NCBI RefSeq assembly: GCF_002245695.1
Contig: NZ_NOII01000021.1
Coordinates: 1-64,000 of the forward strand
DNA: 64,000 nt
Origin: Fictibacillus aquaticus
GTDB taxonomy: Bacteria > Bacillota > Bacilli > Bacillales > Fictibacillaceae
Reading direction: 5' to 3'
Numbering within the stretch: position 1 is the stretch's first letter; each line of letters begins with the position of its first letter. Both the position numbers and the translations under genes were made by a program. The notes beneath the pieces were generated by a model, which saw only the letters and a list, made by a program, of their open reading frames with translations, did not search any database and had not been told where the DNA came from. Shown one piece after another: positions 24,437 to 32,776 of this stretch.

Positions 24437-25690
24437 ATGGTCGGTCAACGAATAAGATATTACAGGAAAGTTAAAGGGCTTACACAGGAAGAATTGGCCC
24501 AAGGCATTTGCTCTGTTTCCTACTTAAGTAAAATTGAGAAAGGAGACGCCAAGTCCAGTGATGAAGTCATTAACCTTCTCTGCGACCGGTTAGGAATATC
24601 CCCCAACGAAGCCAACAACGACGAAATACTCGAGATGCTTGATGAGTGGAATATGATGATGGTGAACAAGAGGTTCGATGAAGCTGGAGAGTTTCAGAAG
24701 ACCGTTCAGGAAAAGATGCAGGGTGTGAGTGATCCGAATATCTTGCTGAGGTATGAGTTGTTTAATTGTAGATGCATTATGGTTTGTTATGACAACTTTG
24801 ATGAGGCATTTCTACTACTTCAGAAAATAAATGGACTTATCCCTAAAGATAATTTATTTGATTTGCAATTTTATTACAATCAATTTTTGGGGATGTGTTT
24901 CTCTACTAAGTATCAGCCTCAAAACGCTTTAAAACATTATAAGTTAGCAGAAGAATATCATCAAAAAAGTAATTTAAGGGACATCGAGGCTGCCGTAATC
25001 TATTTTCAATTAGCTATTACTTATAATGAACTTTCAAAAGTATCTATAGTTAATTTTTATGCCTACAAAGCAATTACAATTTTTGATAAAGAATATAATT
25101 ATAGTCGTAGTGCGGATTGCCAAATAATTTTAGCTATTGCAAATAGAAGAGTAAGAAACTATGAACAGGCAATTTATCATTTAGACCAAGCTTTAAAATA
25201 TGCTAAAACATTTAAGGATGATAATACTGAAGGAATTATTTATCATAACTTAGGGAATATAGCCGCTACAAAAAACGAGCATTCAAAGGCAATAAAGTAT
25301 TTGCTAAAGAGTGTAGAACTTAGACAACACCAATCACCTGATAATGTTATGAACACACTCTGGTTACTTAGTAAAGAGTATTTTTATATAAATAATTTAG
25401 AAGAATCTATAAAATGGATTGAAAAAGGAATACAACATGTTGAAAATTCTATTAACCCTTCATTTTTCCACCATTTCAGTATTCTGAACTATCAAATACA
25501 TGATAATAAGTCCGGATTAGAAGAATTTTTAAGAAAAGAAGCAATACCATTCTTTGAAAATCAAGATCAATTTGAACATATTTCAACTTACAGTGAGCTA
25601 TTAGCAGATTTATATTTTGATCAATCACTATATAAAAAAGCTAGTCTTTATTACCGATTAGCTAATAATGCCCGAAAAAATATTTTTTGA
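24437..25690 (+). CDS. HTH-TPR transcription regulator of the RNPP (PlcR/NprR-like) type
   Basis: A 417-residue protein with an N-terminal XRE-type helix-turn-helix (residues 4-58; GLTQEELAQGICSVSYLSKIE) and a C-terminal array of tetratricopeptide repeats (about 65-410). This layout is that of RNPP quorum-sensing regulators such as PlcR and NprR, which bind a re-imported peptide through the TPR groove. It is followed 16 bases later by a small secreted-peptide gene, as in those systems. A GGAAAGGGGG site precedes the ATG. Base composition drops sharply after about position 24755, so the TPR part is much more AT-rich than the HTH part and the neighbouring genes. Target genes are unknown. Confidence 0.85.
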   Translation: MVGQRIRYYRKVKGLTQEELAQGICSVSYLSKIEKGDAKSSDEVINLLCDRLGISPNEANNDEILEMLDEWNMMMVNKRFDEAGEFQKTVQEKMQGVSDPNILLRYELFNCRCIMVCYDNFDEAFLLLQKINGLIPKDNLFDLQFYYNQFLGMCFSTKYQPQNALKHYKLAEEYHQKSNLRDIEAAVIYFQLAITYNELSKVSIVNFYAYKAITIFDKEYNYSRSADCQIILAIANRRVRNYEQAIYHLDQALKYAKTFKDDNTEGIIYHNLGNIAATKNEHSKAIKYLLKSVELRQHQSPDNVMNTLWLLSKEYFYINNLEESIKWIEKGIQHVENSINPSFFHHFSILNYQIHDNKSGLEEFLRKEAIPFFENQDQFEHISTYSELLADLYFDQSLYKKASLYYRLANNARKNIF

Positions 25691-25706
25691 AAGGAGGGGA
25701 TGAAAA

Positions 25707-25826
25707 ATGCGTAAAAAACTTTTAGGTCTATTAGTTGTAGCAGGAATCCTATCTGTCGTTTCATTTACTTCTTCAGATATTGCTACTGATTCAACACCTG
25801 GAATAAAATCTGTAAAGCTTTCTTAA
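25707..25826 (+). CDS. candidate secreted signalling peptide precursor
   Basis: A 39-residue peptide, MRKKLLGLLVVAGILSVVSF followed by TSSDIATDSTPGIKSVKLS: a Lys/Arg start, a hydrophobic core and a short polar C-terminus, the plan of Phr, PapR and NprX pro-peptides. The AAAGGAGGGG site lies 9 bases upstream. It starts 16 bases after the HTH-TPR gene, is co-directional, and is closed by a strong terminator. The mature signal would probably be a 5-8 residue piece of the C-terminus; which one cannot be told. No earlier description is known to me. Confidence 0.75.
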   Translation: MRKKLLGLLVVAGILSVVSFTSSDIATDSTPGIKSVKLS

Positions 25827-25828
25827 GA

Positions 25829-25862
25829 AAAAGCTCTCCCAAGTTAGGAGAGCTTTTTTATT
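25829..25862 (+). terminator. terminator of the regulator-peptide operon
   Basis: Plus strand arms AAGCTCTCC and GGAGAGCTT followed by TTTTT. The loop is part of a 13-base sequence also found just before the regulator gene. Confidence 0.85.
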
Positions 25863-25876
25863 TTTATACAACCATC

Positions 25877-26974
25877 CTATAGAGCAATCACCCTCTGCCC
25901 CACGCTATCCTGCACAATCTTCTTTTCAATAAAAGGAGACAGCATCCCGCTCTGCAGGGCCCCATATCCGAGCGCGAAATCTACTGTATCTCCAACGCTA
26001 AGCTCCTGACACTCCGTAATATCGAGTATTAAATGGTCGCTGCTTCCGCCCATGATCACAGCTTTCAATCCAAGCGGTGTGAGGCTGTCGATGTCGATAT
26101 CCTGCCTGCCTATTGCAACAATCGCCCTAAGTCTGTCGCCACGGTCTTGAAAATCAGGCGTTTTTCCAAAAGCATCTACTCCTATGAGCCCCGTTGGCAT
26201 CGTCGGCTTTGTCTGGATTTCAATGACTTCCGCACTTAAGGTAAAGGCATCCTGATATAGACCGCTAATTGGAGTACCGTACCCCGGGTCTTTTCCAAGC
26301 CATATCGCTTCCCCTATCCTCAGCTGATTGACGCCGTTTATTGGCTTATTTTGCAGCAGCAGCCGAAGTGTTGAGCTGTTTCCGCCCGAGAGGACAGAGA
26401 GCTTTGATCCATAAGCGATTTCTGCTGTATCCAGATGCTGCGTTAGTTGTTTCATCGCTTTCTCAGTCGGTATGACACCGCTAAAGCATGTAAAGTTTGC
26501 TCCTATCCCAGCGCATTCAATACCTGCTGTCTGGGCTGCAGAGGCTGCAAGTAACGGAAGTTCTTCAGGTAAAACTCCTTCCCGCAGATCCCCCATTTCC
26601 ACCATCAGCACCACTTTATGCACTTTTCCCTGCTTGGCTGCTGCACTGCCTAACGCCGCCAGTGTTTTATACTCTGTATTTAAGCTCACATCACTTATTT
26701 CCACCGTCTCTTCTGCTTCCGACAGTGATGGCGTGCGAATCATCATGAGAGAGACGTGAGAACCGAACATGTTTCGTATTTTCTTTAGATTTTGCAATCG
26801 TGAGTCCGCAAACCGCCGGATGCCTGCATGAAATAGAGCCTCTATAACTGTCATATCGGCGCCAATCCCTTTTGTCACCACATAGTTCTCAATACCATTC
26901 GTTTGGCACAGTTTATCAATCCATAATGCGTTATGAACGAGCTTCGTCACGTTAACTGTAATGGCCGGGTACAC
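25877..26974 (-). CDS. PLP-dependent alanine/ornithine racemase-like enzyme (SfaC-like)
   Basis: A 365-residue fold-type III PLP enzyme of the YhfX/ornithine racemase group. The PLP lysine is Lys35 in VVTKGIGAD, and the barrel ends in a beta domain with DRGDRLRAIVAIG. It is followed (on the minus strand, preceded) by an IucA/IucC synthetase gene only two bases away. In the staphyloferrin A locus of Staphylococcus aureus, sfaC encodes such a racemase, thought to supply D-ornithine. The pairing here with two NIS synthetases makes that role likely, by analogy. Confidence 0.78.
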   Translation of the reverse strand: MYPAITVNVTKLVHNALWIDKLCQTNGIENYVVTKGIGADMTVIEALFHAGIRRFADSRLQNLKKIRNMFGSHVSLMMIRTPSLSEAEETVEISDVSLNTEYKTLAALGSAAAKQGKVHKVVLMVEMGDLREGVLPEELPLLAASAAQTAGIECAGIGANFTCFSGVIPTEKAMKQLTQHLDTAEIAYGSKLSVLSGGNSSTLRLLLQNKPINGVNQLRIGEAIWLGKDPGYGTPISGLYQDAFTLSAEVIEIQTKPTMPTGLIGVDAFGKTPDFQDRGDRLRAIVAIGRQDIDIDSLTPLGLKAVIMGGSSDHLILDITECQELSVGDTVDFALGYGALQSGMLSPFIEKKIVQDSVGQRVIAL

Positions 26975-26976
26975 GT

Positions 26977-28698
26977 TTATCCCTCCCTGCTGTCTAATGG
27001 GTTCGCAAATGTGCTGTATTCATAATCGCTAGCGCTTTTCTTCATCCTCATCGATAAAAGTGCCTTCGTTTTTACTTTTTCCGCAAAAATTTCATGACTG
27101 CCGTCCGCAATTGAGTGTAAAGTTTTCGAGGTGATATCCCATAGCTTATCCTCGGTAACACCCTTGATTGTAAGAGACAATGTAAACCATAAATCTCCCA
27201 GATGGTTCTGAACGAAGGCGTGTATGAACTTGCTGTTTGCCTCGCTAATGTTATCCGTAAAGATTGAAGCGTCTCGTATGCCTTCTAGTGAGATATGATG
27301 GCTGATCGTTTCTTTGTGTATCCGTACGCCGCCAAGGTCACGCATGATAACATTTGTAATTTGTCCGTTTTTCACGGCAAGAATCGTATTCTGCATATGT
27401 GCCTCAAGGCCGGCTCCGTATTGCAGCAGCGCTTTTAATAATGGAATCGCAGCTTTCTCGCTATAATGCCTCGCAAATGTGTATACATCTTCTGCGGCAG
27501 CTTCTATTTTTCCTGTAAAATCTCTGATCAAGTCCATTACAACAGGTTCGCCGCTTAATGGATTCAATGATGTCAGGCTTGCACCGACAAGCAGCACTTC
27601 TCCCTCTTTCCTGTACGTATCCGGTGACTGACGCAAAATATAAGAAAGCTGGCGGCTGCGGGGTTCAGGCACTTTGCTGCCAAAATAAGCACCCGCTGCT
27701 TCAGGCAAAAAGGTCAGCCCGTCGATGCTGTTCATCAGCGGCACAAGCCGTTCGCTTAGCAGCGGTCCGTTTACGGAAATTTCCGGAGAGACGGTTCTTA
27801 CCGCACTCGTTGCCTGCACATTTACAGGTAATTTCGCGTGCACTTTTGTACTTGTTAATGACATCGTCCTAAACGACAGAGTGGCGGATGATGGGATGTC
27901 TGCTGCGAGCGGAATGATGACACCCTTTTCTAGCTCCTCTGAAAAAATAACAGGCAGGACATGTTCAAACTGCCATGGATGAACAATAAAAGGGTGATAG
28001 TCTTCGATCCTTTCTCCGAGCAAAGACACCGTTTGTTCCGCAGCACTTTTAACAGCTGGGCACTCCTGGTAAAGAAGCGGCTCGCCCTGTTCGCTCGTCA
28101 CCACATAGCTTCGATGAACAAGTACCGGCTTTAGCATAAGCTCTTCCTGAAACTCAGGCGCATATCGCTGGACTTCATCCTCTGACAAACCCAGCTTTGT
28201 TTTTGTAGAAGGATGCAGCGGATGTCCTTCTGTCACAAGTGCTTCCGAAAAAGGAAGGTCACCATTTTGAAGCGTTGATAAAAATTGAAGCATCGATTTT
28301 ATCTGTTCCCGCTCGGCCATAAGTACCTTCTGTTCATAACTTTTATATGCAAGCTTCAGATTATCACGGCTGTTGATCAGTTCTTCCCTCAGTTCATCAG
28401 TAATCTGAAGACTTGATTCCACTTTCAGCAGTAATAACAGCTGTTCGCACGTGTTTACAGGAATTGTTTCCCCGTTTTTCTCTATATAAAAAGGCGTTTC
28501 AAATTGATAGCGGGAAAAAGCTCCACTGTATGTATAGGGTAAGACAAGCTGGCAGCTGCTGTTTAACAGCAGTAACAGCTTTTTTTCTGTTTCTTCAATA
28601 ACAGGCAGCAGCTTCTCTCGTACAAGAGCGTTGCCCAGCCTGTTCATGATGCCATGATTGGCTTTTGCTGAGATTATAATTTCCGTTGATGTCAGCAA
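26977..28698 (-). CDS. NIS siderophore synthetase (IucA/IucC family), first copy
   Basis: A 573-residue NRPS-independent siderophore synthetase, which joins a carboxylate such as citrate to an amine using ATP. Family motifs are TEGHPLHPSTKTKLGLS, HPWQFEHVLP, SSATLSFRTM and the C-terminal MRDLGGVRIHKE. It forms an operon with the racemase gene and diverges from the second synthetase. The start is uncertain: I chose the TTG at 28698, with GAAGGTG 8 bases upstream; a GTG three codons earlier is directly against that site. By comparison with staphyloferrin A it would be SfaB- or SfaD-like. Confidence 0.85.
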   Translation of the reverse strand: MLTSTEIIISAKANHGIMNRLGNALVREKLLPVIEETEKKLLLLLNSSCQLVLPYTYSGAFSRYQFETPFYIEKNGETIPVNTCEQLLLLLKVESSLQITDELREELINSRDNLKLAYKSYEQKVLMAEREQIKSMLQFLSTLQNGDLPFSEALVTEGHPLHPSTKTKLGLSEDEVQRYAPEFQEELMLKPVLVHRSYVVTSEQGEPLLYQECPAVKSAAEQTVSLLGERIEDYHPFIVHPWQFEHVLPVIFSEELEKGVIIPLAADIPSSATLSFRTMSLTSTKVHAKLPVNVQATSAVRTVSPEISVNGPLLSERLVPLMNSIDGLTFLPEAAGAYFGSKVPEPRSRQLSYILRQSPDTYRKEGEVLLVGASLTSLNPLSGEPVVMDLIRDFTGKIEAAAEDVYTFARHYSEKAAIPLLKALLQYGAGLEAHMQNTILAVKNGQITNVIMRDLGGVRIHKETISHHISLEGIRDASIFTDNISEANSKFIHAFVQNHLGDLWFTLSLTIKGVTEDKLWDITSKTLHSIADGSHEIFAEKVKTKALLSMRMKKSASDYEYSTFANPLDSREG

Positions 28699-28898
28699 GT
28701 GTTGCACACCTTCTTTAATTTAAAATATGACTCTATCATACACCTTTGTCATCCTAAACGGTTTACTAGCAGCTTGCCAGAAATTAATTTAACTAGCGGC
28801 ACTAAAGCTGGCGGGCATATAATAAAAACAGTGCAAACCCGTGCATATCAGTTTATGCTTTGCGTTTGTATACATGAATATTAGAGGTGAAATGTTAG

Positions 28899-30893
28899 AT
28901 GACACCCAATGCTGACACAACAATTAATAGACTTCATCCAGAAGAACAGCAAATTATAACGTTTTTAAAAAATGAAAAGCCGTTGCTAGTTGAGGAGTTT
29001 GAGCGCTGCATTCAAAAAGGACGCGACGGCATTCTTAGCCGTCTGATCTCCTCCCTTTTAAGAGAAAATATTATGAACCATAGAGAACGAGCTTTGTTTG
29101 CCGCTGCAGATCAGCCGGGCGGACTGCCAGAGGATGTTTTGCAAACCGTTAACAGACTGCAGCTATTCAAGCACACTGGCAGCTTATTTATCCTGAAATT
29201 TCAAAAGCTGGATACAAAGCTGATCGTGCCTGCCGAGCAGACTGCCTCCTTTTTCCGTCCCATCCTATCACCTCCTTTTATTTTGTTAAAAGACGGAAAT
29301 GAAAGCGAGTTAAAGCATCCAAACGATATTCTGCAGCTTCTGCTTGAGGACGGCTATGACGGTCCGCGTGAGCATTTTGAGATGTTTATGGATGATGTGG
29401 CCAATTCTGCAGCCAACCTGGCGCTCGCAATGGCCTTTCATGCGCAGCAGTCCGGTGTCTCAACACTCGAAGCAGCAGAAGCATCAAGTGATCACTATTC
29501 ATTTTTTGAGCAGCTCGTTATTGAAGGGCATCCAACACATCCTGGCGCCAAAATGAGAAAAGGTCTTTCTGCACGTGAAAACTGGAGCTACTCGGCAGAG
29601 TTTAAGGAAACTGTTGCCCTGACATTCGCGGCTGTAAAAAATGAATTCGTTTATATGAAGCAGATGGAGTGCTGCAGCTGGACCGAAGATCTGCTCACAT
29701 CCGAGCCTGGCATAAAGAAGGAGGCTGACAAACTGTTAGGAAGCGACTGGGAAGGCATGTATACCCTCTTCCCCGTTCACCCTTGGCAAGCCGAGCATAT
29801 CCTTCCAGATCTTTATAAGCGGGAGTTGGAGCGTGGCGATATAGTGATGATTCCTTATACCTCTGCATATGTCCCAGGCATGTCGTTCCGAACGTTGTTT
29901 CCTGCTGCAGCCGATCAGCATAAGCCTCATTACAAGCTGCCTGTCAGTGTCCACCTTACCGGAGAAATCCGCACGCTTTCTGAGCAAACCATTCATAACG
30001 GACCGCTCATGAGTGCGTTGATCTCTGATTTTGTCCAGAATGACCGGTATATTGATGAAACGCGTTTCGTACCGGTTATGGAAAAGGCGGGGGCTTATTT
30101 TCTTCATCCAGAGGATGTTGAAGAGGATCACCAAACAGAGCGCAGCGAAAGTTTTTCGTTTGTAATCAGAGAGAACATAGAGAGTTTAGCTGAAGAGGAC
30201 GAATGGGCGATCGTAGGTTCTGCGCTTGTTTCACGAGTACATGGTGCAGCTAGTCCGCTTATCGCGGAGCTGATCGAACGTTTTAAGCAGACGCATAAAA
30301 TTTCTGGGGATTCAGCTGCCGTTACCGCGTTCCTTACCCGTTATGCTGAAAACATGCTTACAGGCTGCATTCCGCTGATGGTAAAGTACGGAATTGGTGT
30401 TGAAGGCCATCTGCAGAATTCGGTCATCGTTTTTAAAAAAGACGGAACTCCGGATCGTGTCCTTATGCGTGATTGGGAAGGTATCCGCGTTCATAGCAAG
30501 AGACTCGCCAATTCCGGCGTCCCGCTCTCTCGGTTTCACCCCAAATCCCGGATTCTAGTGGATGATATGAAAAGCGTTAGAAATAAAGTATTTTATTCTG
30601 TCGTTCAGAACCACTTTGCTGAGATTGTCCTCTCAGTTTCAAAGCACTTTGGAATTTTGGAAAAAGATTTATGGAAAGTTGTGAGAGATATAATGGTGAA
30701 CGTTTTTGGGGAGCTGATGGACGACGCTCATTCCTGCGACGCCGCCGAAGAGGATGCCAACGTGTTTTTCGCAAGCGAGATCGACTACAAAGCCGTCACC
30801 TTAATGAGGATGACTGGCGAGGCTCATTCTTATTTTTATACGAAAGTAGATAATCCGATGGCTACAAAAACCTTAGGACGCTTTGGCTCCTAA
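28899..30893 (+). CDS. NIS siderophore synthetase (IucA/IucC family), second copy
   Basis: A 664-residue IucA/IucC enzyme, longer than its divergent neighbour. It has VIEGHPTHPGAKMRKGLS, FPVHPWQAEHILPD, GMSFRTLFP and MRDWEGIRVHSKRL, then the FhuF-like C-terminal region. Staphyloferrin A needs two such synthetases acting in turn on citrate and D-ornithine. Two synthetases plus a racemase therefore give a near-complete pathway, but no transporter or export gene is in the window. GAGGTG lies 9 bases before the ATG. The 190-base divergent region shows no clear Fur box by eye. Confidence 0.85.
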   Translation: MTPNADTTINRLHPEEQQIITFLKNEKPLLVEEFERCIQKGRDGILSRLISSLLRENIMNHRERALFAAADQPGGLPEDVLQTVNRLQLFKHTGSLFILKFQKLDTKLIVPAEQTASFFRPILSPPFILLKDGNESELKHPNDILQLLLEDGYDGPREHFEMFMDDVANSAANLALAMAFHAQQSGVSTLEAAEASSDHYSFFEQLVIEGHPTHPGAKMRKGLSARENWSYSAEFKETVALTFAAVKNEFVYMKQMECCSWTEDLLTSEPGIKKEADKLLGSDWEGMYTLFPVHPWQAEHILPDLYKRELERGDIVMIPYTSAYVPGMSFRTLFPAAADQHKPHYKLPVSVHLTGEIRTLSEQTIHNGPLMSALISDFVQNDRYIDETRFVPVMEKAGAYFLHPEDVEEDHQTERSESFSFVIRENIESLAEEDEWAIVGSALVSRVHGAASPLIAELIERFKQTHKISGDSAAVTAFLTRYAENMLTGCIPLMVKYGIGVEGHLQNSVIVFKKDGTPDRVLMRDWEGIRVHSKRLANSGVPLSRFHPKSRILVDDMKSVRNKVFYSVVQNHFAEIVLSVSKHFGILEKDLWKVVRDIMVNVFGELMDDAHSCDAAEEDANVFFASEIDYKAVTLMRMTGEAHSYFYTKVDNPMATKTLGRFGS

Positions 30894-30901
30894 GGTTTTT
30901 T
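30866..30901 (+). terminator. terminator of the second NIS synthetase gene
   Basis: CCTTAGGA...TCCTAAGG arms with flanking A and T runs. It overlaps the last codons of the gene and can act in both directions. Confidence 0.8.
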
Positions 30902-30914
30902 GTATTATGACACT

Positions 30915-31020
30915 TTGTCCGTAAATTTCGGTTTTTGCCTGCAATTTTTAAAATCTGCCCGTAAAACCTGATTTTTGCCTGCAAATTTTATTTTTTGCCC
31001 GCAAACTGCCTGCCTGCCTC
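30915..31020. repeat. degenerate tandem repeat of a GCC(T/C)G(C/T)AAA motif
   Basis: Five imperfect units spaced about 17-22 bases (TTTGTCCGTAAATTTC, TTTTTGCCTGCAATTTTT, TCTGCCCGTAAAACC, TTTTTGCCTGCAAATTTT, TTTTTGCCCGCAAACT), filling the gap before the L,D-transpeptidase gene. Confidence 0.6.
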
Positions 31021-31022
31021 AT

Positions 31023-31358
31023 TCAAGCCCGAATATAAACCTTCGTACCAATTGGGACCTTGCTGGACAGCTCTAATACATCTTTGTTTTGCATGCGGAT
31101 GCAGCCTTTTGATACATCTTTTCCTATAGATGAGGGATTATTTGTCCCGTGAATGCCATAATGAGGCTTAGACAGGCCCATCCACAAGGCTCCGTACGGA
31201 CCGCCAGGATTAGGCGCTTTGTTAATAATCGTATAAGTGCCGATCGGGGTTGGCGTTAGCATCTTTCCGACTCCCACCGGGTACCGCTTTACGGCTTTTC
31301 CGTCGAGCAGCAGTGCCAGACTATGCCTCGACAGAGATATGATAATTTCATAAGGCAT
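31023..31358 (-). CDS. L,D-transpeptidase (YkuD domain)
   Basis: A 111-residue minimal YkuD-type L,D-transpeptidase. The catalytic pair is His70 in GIHGTNNP and Cys86 in SKGCIRM. These enzymes make 3-3 crosslinks in, or attach proteins to, peptidoglycan; in Bacillus some are spore-associated. There is no LysM domain and no signal peptide, which is unusual for an enzyme acting outside the membrane but known for small spore-type versions. I chose the ATG at 31358 with GGGGGG 7 bases upstream; the longer frame overlaps tag. Confidence 0.85.
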   Translation of the reverse strand: MPYEIIISLSRHSLALLLDGKAVKRYPVGVGKMLTPTPIGTYTIINKAPNPGGPYGALWMGLSKPHYGIHGTNNPSSIGKDVSKGCIRMQNKDVLELSSKVPIGTKVYIRA

Positions 31359-31396
31359 CGCCCATCCCCCCTCTTTAACACAGCATATGCGGCTGT

Positions 31397-31903
31397 TTAG
31401 GAAGGGTTCTTTAACGATTTGTGGCATGACAAGTCATGCGAAGCCGGGATGAAGCCTGTTGCTTCTAGAAAACTCTCGGCTGTTGTCATGCCAAAGTGAT
31501 GAAAAGCTTTTTGCAAGATCTTCTTCTTTTCTTCCACGTTATCCGGCAGCTGTGCCAAATATTGATAGAAGCTGCCATACTGTGCAGCAATCTCAGAAAC
31601 GACCGACGCGTTCTTGATCGCAGCTTCAATTTTTTTGCGGTGGCGTACAATTCCCGCATCCAGCAGCAAACGCTCGACATCTGCTTCACTATAGTTCTTG
31701 ACCGATTCAATTTGGAAATGGGAGAAAGCTTTTCTGAAGTTATCTCTTTTATGAAGAATCGTCCGCCAGCTTAATCCAGATTGAAACAATTCAAGTATCA
31801 GGCACTCAAACAGCTTCTGATCGTCGTTTACCGGTTCTCCCCATTCGTTGTCATGGTAATCCTGAAGAAGCTCACTTTCTTCACTCCATTTGCAGCGTAT
31901 CAA
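31397..31903 (-). CDS. tag: DNA-3-methyladenine glycosylase I
   Basis: A 168-residue Tag-family glycosylase that removes 3-methyladenine from alkylated DNA. It has the N-terminal RCKW...YHDNEWG block, [15 protein letters not shown] (with the catalytic glutamate and substrate-pocket aromatics) and the C-terminal zinc-ligand region (HDLSCHKSL). It ends about 40 bases upstream of the L,D-transpeptidase gene and may be co-transcribed with it. Confidence 0.9.
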   Translation of the reverse strand: MIRCKWSEESELLQDYHDNEWGEPVNDDQKLFECLILELFQSGLSWRTILHKRDNFRKAFSHFQIESVKNYSEADVERLLLDAGIVRHRKKIEAAIKNASVVSEIAAQYGSFYQYLAQLPDNVEEKKKILQKAFHHFGMTTAESFLEATGFIPASHDLSCHKSLKNPS

Positions 31904-31925
31904 TGAAATAACCCCTTTCTTGACT

Positions 31926-31957
31926 AAAAAACAAGAGGAACAGGACCTCTTGTTTTT
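31926..31957. terminator. bidirectional terminator after the signal peptidase gene
   Basis: AACAAGAGG...CCTCTTGTT arms with A and T runs on both sides, between the signal peptidase and tag genes. Confidence 0.75.
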
Positions 31958-31967
31958 GTATGTTTAT

Positions 31968-32516
31968 TTATTTTGTTTGCCGCATGTCTTTAATCGGTGC
32001 GATAACAACCTCTGAACGGCCTTCGACAGAATCAAGGTCGATCAGTCCTAGACCGTTTCGGGAATCCTTGCTGTTTAAGCGATTATCCCCCATGACGAAG
32101 CCTTTTCCTTTTGGAACTTTAATCGGACCAAAATCACCAGTCAAATAAATTCCCAGGTTCTCTGCCTGCACACGATTTTCTTTTAAGTATGGCTCTCTCA
32201 CTTGGCTGCCGTTAACGTACAGAATGTCATTTCTCATTTCTACCATATCGCCTTCTGTACCTATCAGCCTTTTTACATATCGTTTGTCATCACCTTTAAT
32301 AATGATGATGTCTCCTTTTTCAGGTGTTTTGAACGTATAAACAATTTTATTCACATAAAGCTTCTCTTGATCGTGAAGCGTAGGATACATAGAAGCTCCT
32401 TCAACCATATATGGCGCGATGATAAATGTTTTCGTAATAAAGACAAAAACGAGTGCAAAAACAATTGCCTTCAGCCAGCTTACCCATTCACTTTTCTTTT
32501 CTGTTTTCTTTTCCAA
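31968..32516 (-). CDS. type I signal peptidase
   Basis: A 182-residue SipS/SipT-like signal peptidase that cleaves secretory pre-proteins outside the membrane. One N-terminal membrane anchor covers residues 14-32. The catalytic serine is Ser42 in EGASMYPTLHD, and the lysine is Lys82 in YVKRLIGTEGD; the GDNRLNSKDSR box is also present. I chose a TTG start at 32516 with AAAGGAGTG about 7 bases upstream, giving MEKKTEKKSE; the frame opens 13 codons earlier without a good site. Which B. subtilis Sip it matches is not clear. Confidence 0.9.
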   Translation of the reverse strand: MEKKTEKKSEWVSWLKAIVFALVFVFITKTFIIAPYMVEGASMYPTLHDQEKLYVNKIVYTFKTPEKGDIIIIKGDDKRYVKRLIGTEGDMVEMRNDILYVNGSQVREPYLKENRVQAENLGIYLTGDFGPIKVPKGKGFVMGDNRLNSKDSRNGLGLIDLDSVEGRSEVVIAPIKDMRQTK

Positions 32517-32776
32517 GCTGAACACTCCTTTCGCCCTGTCTCTCCAAACTTTCATATAGGAATATTGTAACCGATTTACGTATTATCGCCAAAGCAAAAA
32601 TTGGAAAAATTATGTGTTTCTCTATTTAATGGATGGTATCATATAGGAGATGCCCCTTTTATTAGTATAAGAGATTATCAGCAGGAACATTCCAGCTATA
32701 TTTATAGGCATTGGGTTTAATTTCCGCTAAGGAATCCGATATTATTAAAGCTGCTATAGACAGGAGGGCTGCATTT

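Noticed and set aside
24437-25826. Phage repressor (XRE) and phage island
   Set aside because: No integrase, attachment site or other phage genes; the TPR array and adjacent peptide fit an RNPP regulator better.
28708-28898. Fur box in the siderophore divergent region
   Set aside because: No 15- or 19-base match to the Fur consensus could be found by eye; a matrix search would be needed.
30915-31020. CRISPR array
   Set aside because: The repeats are short, imperfect and have no unique spacers of regular length; no cas genes are nearby.
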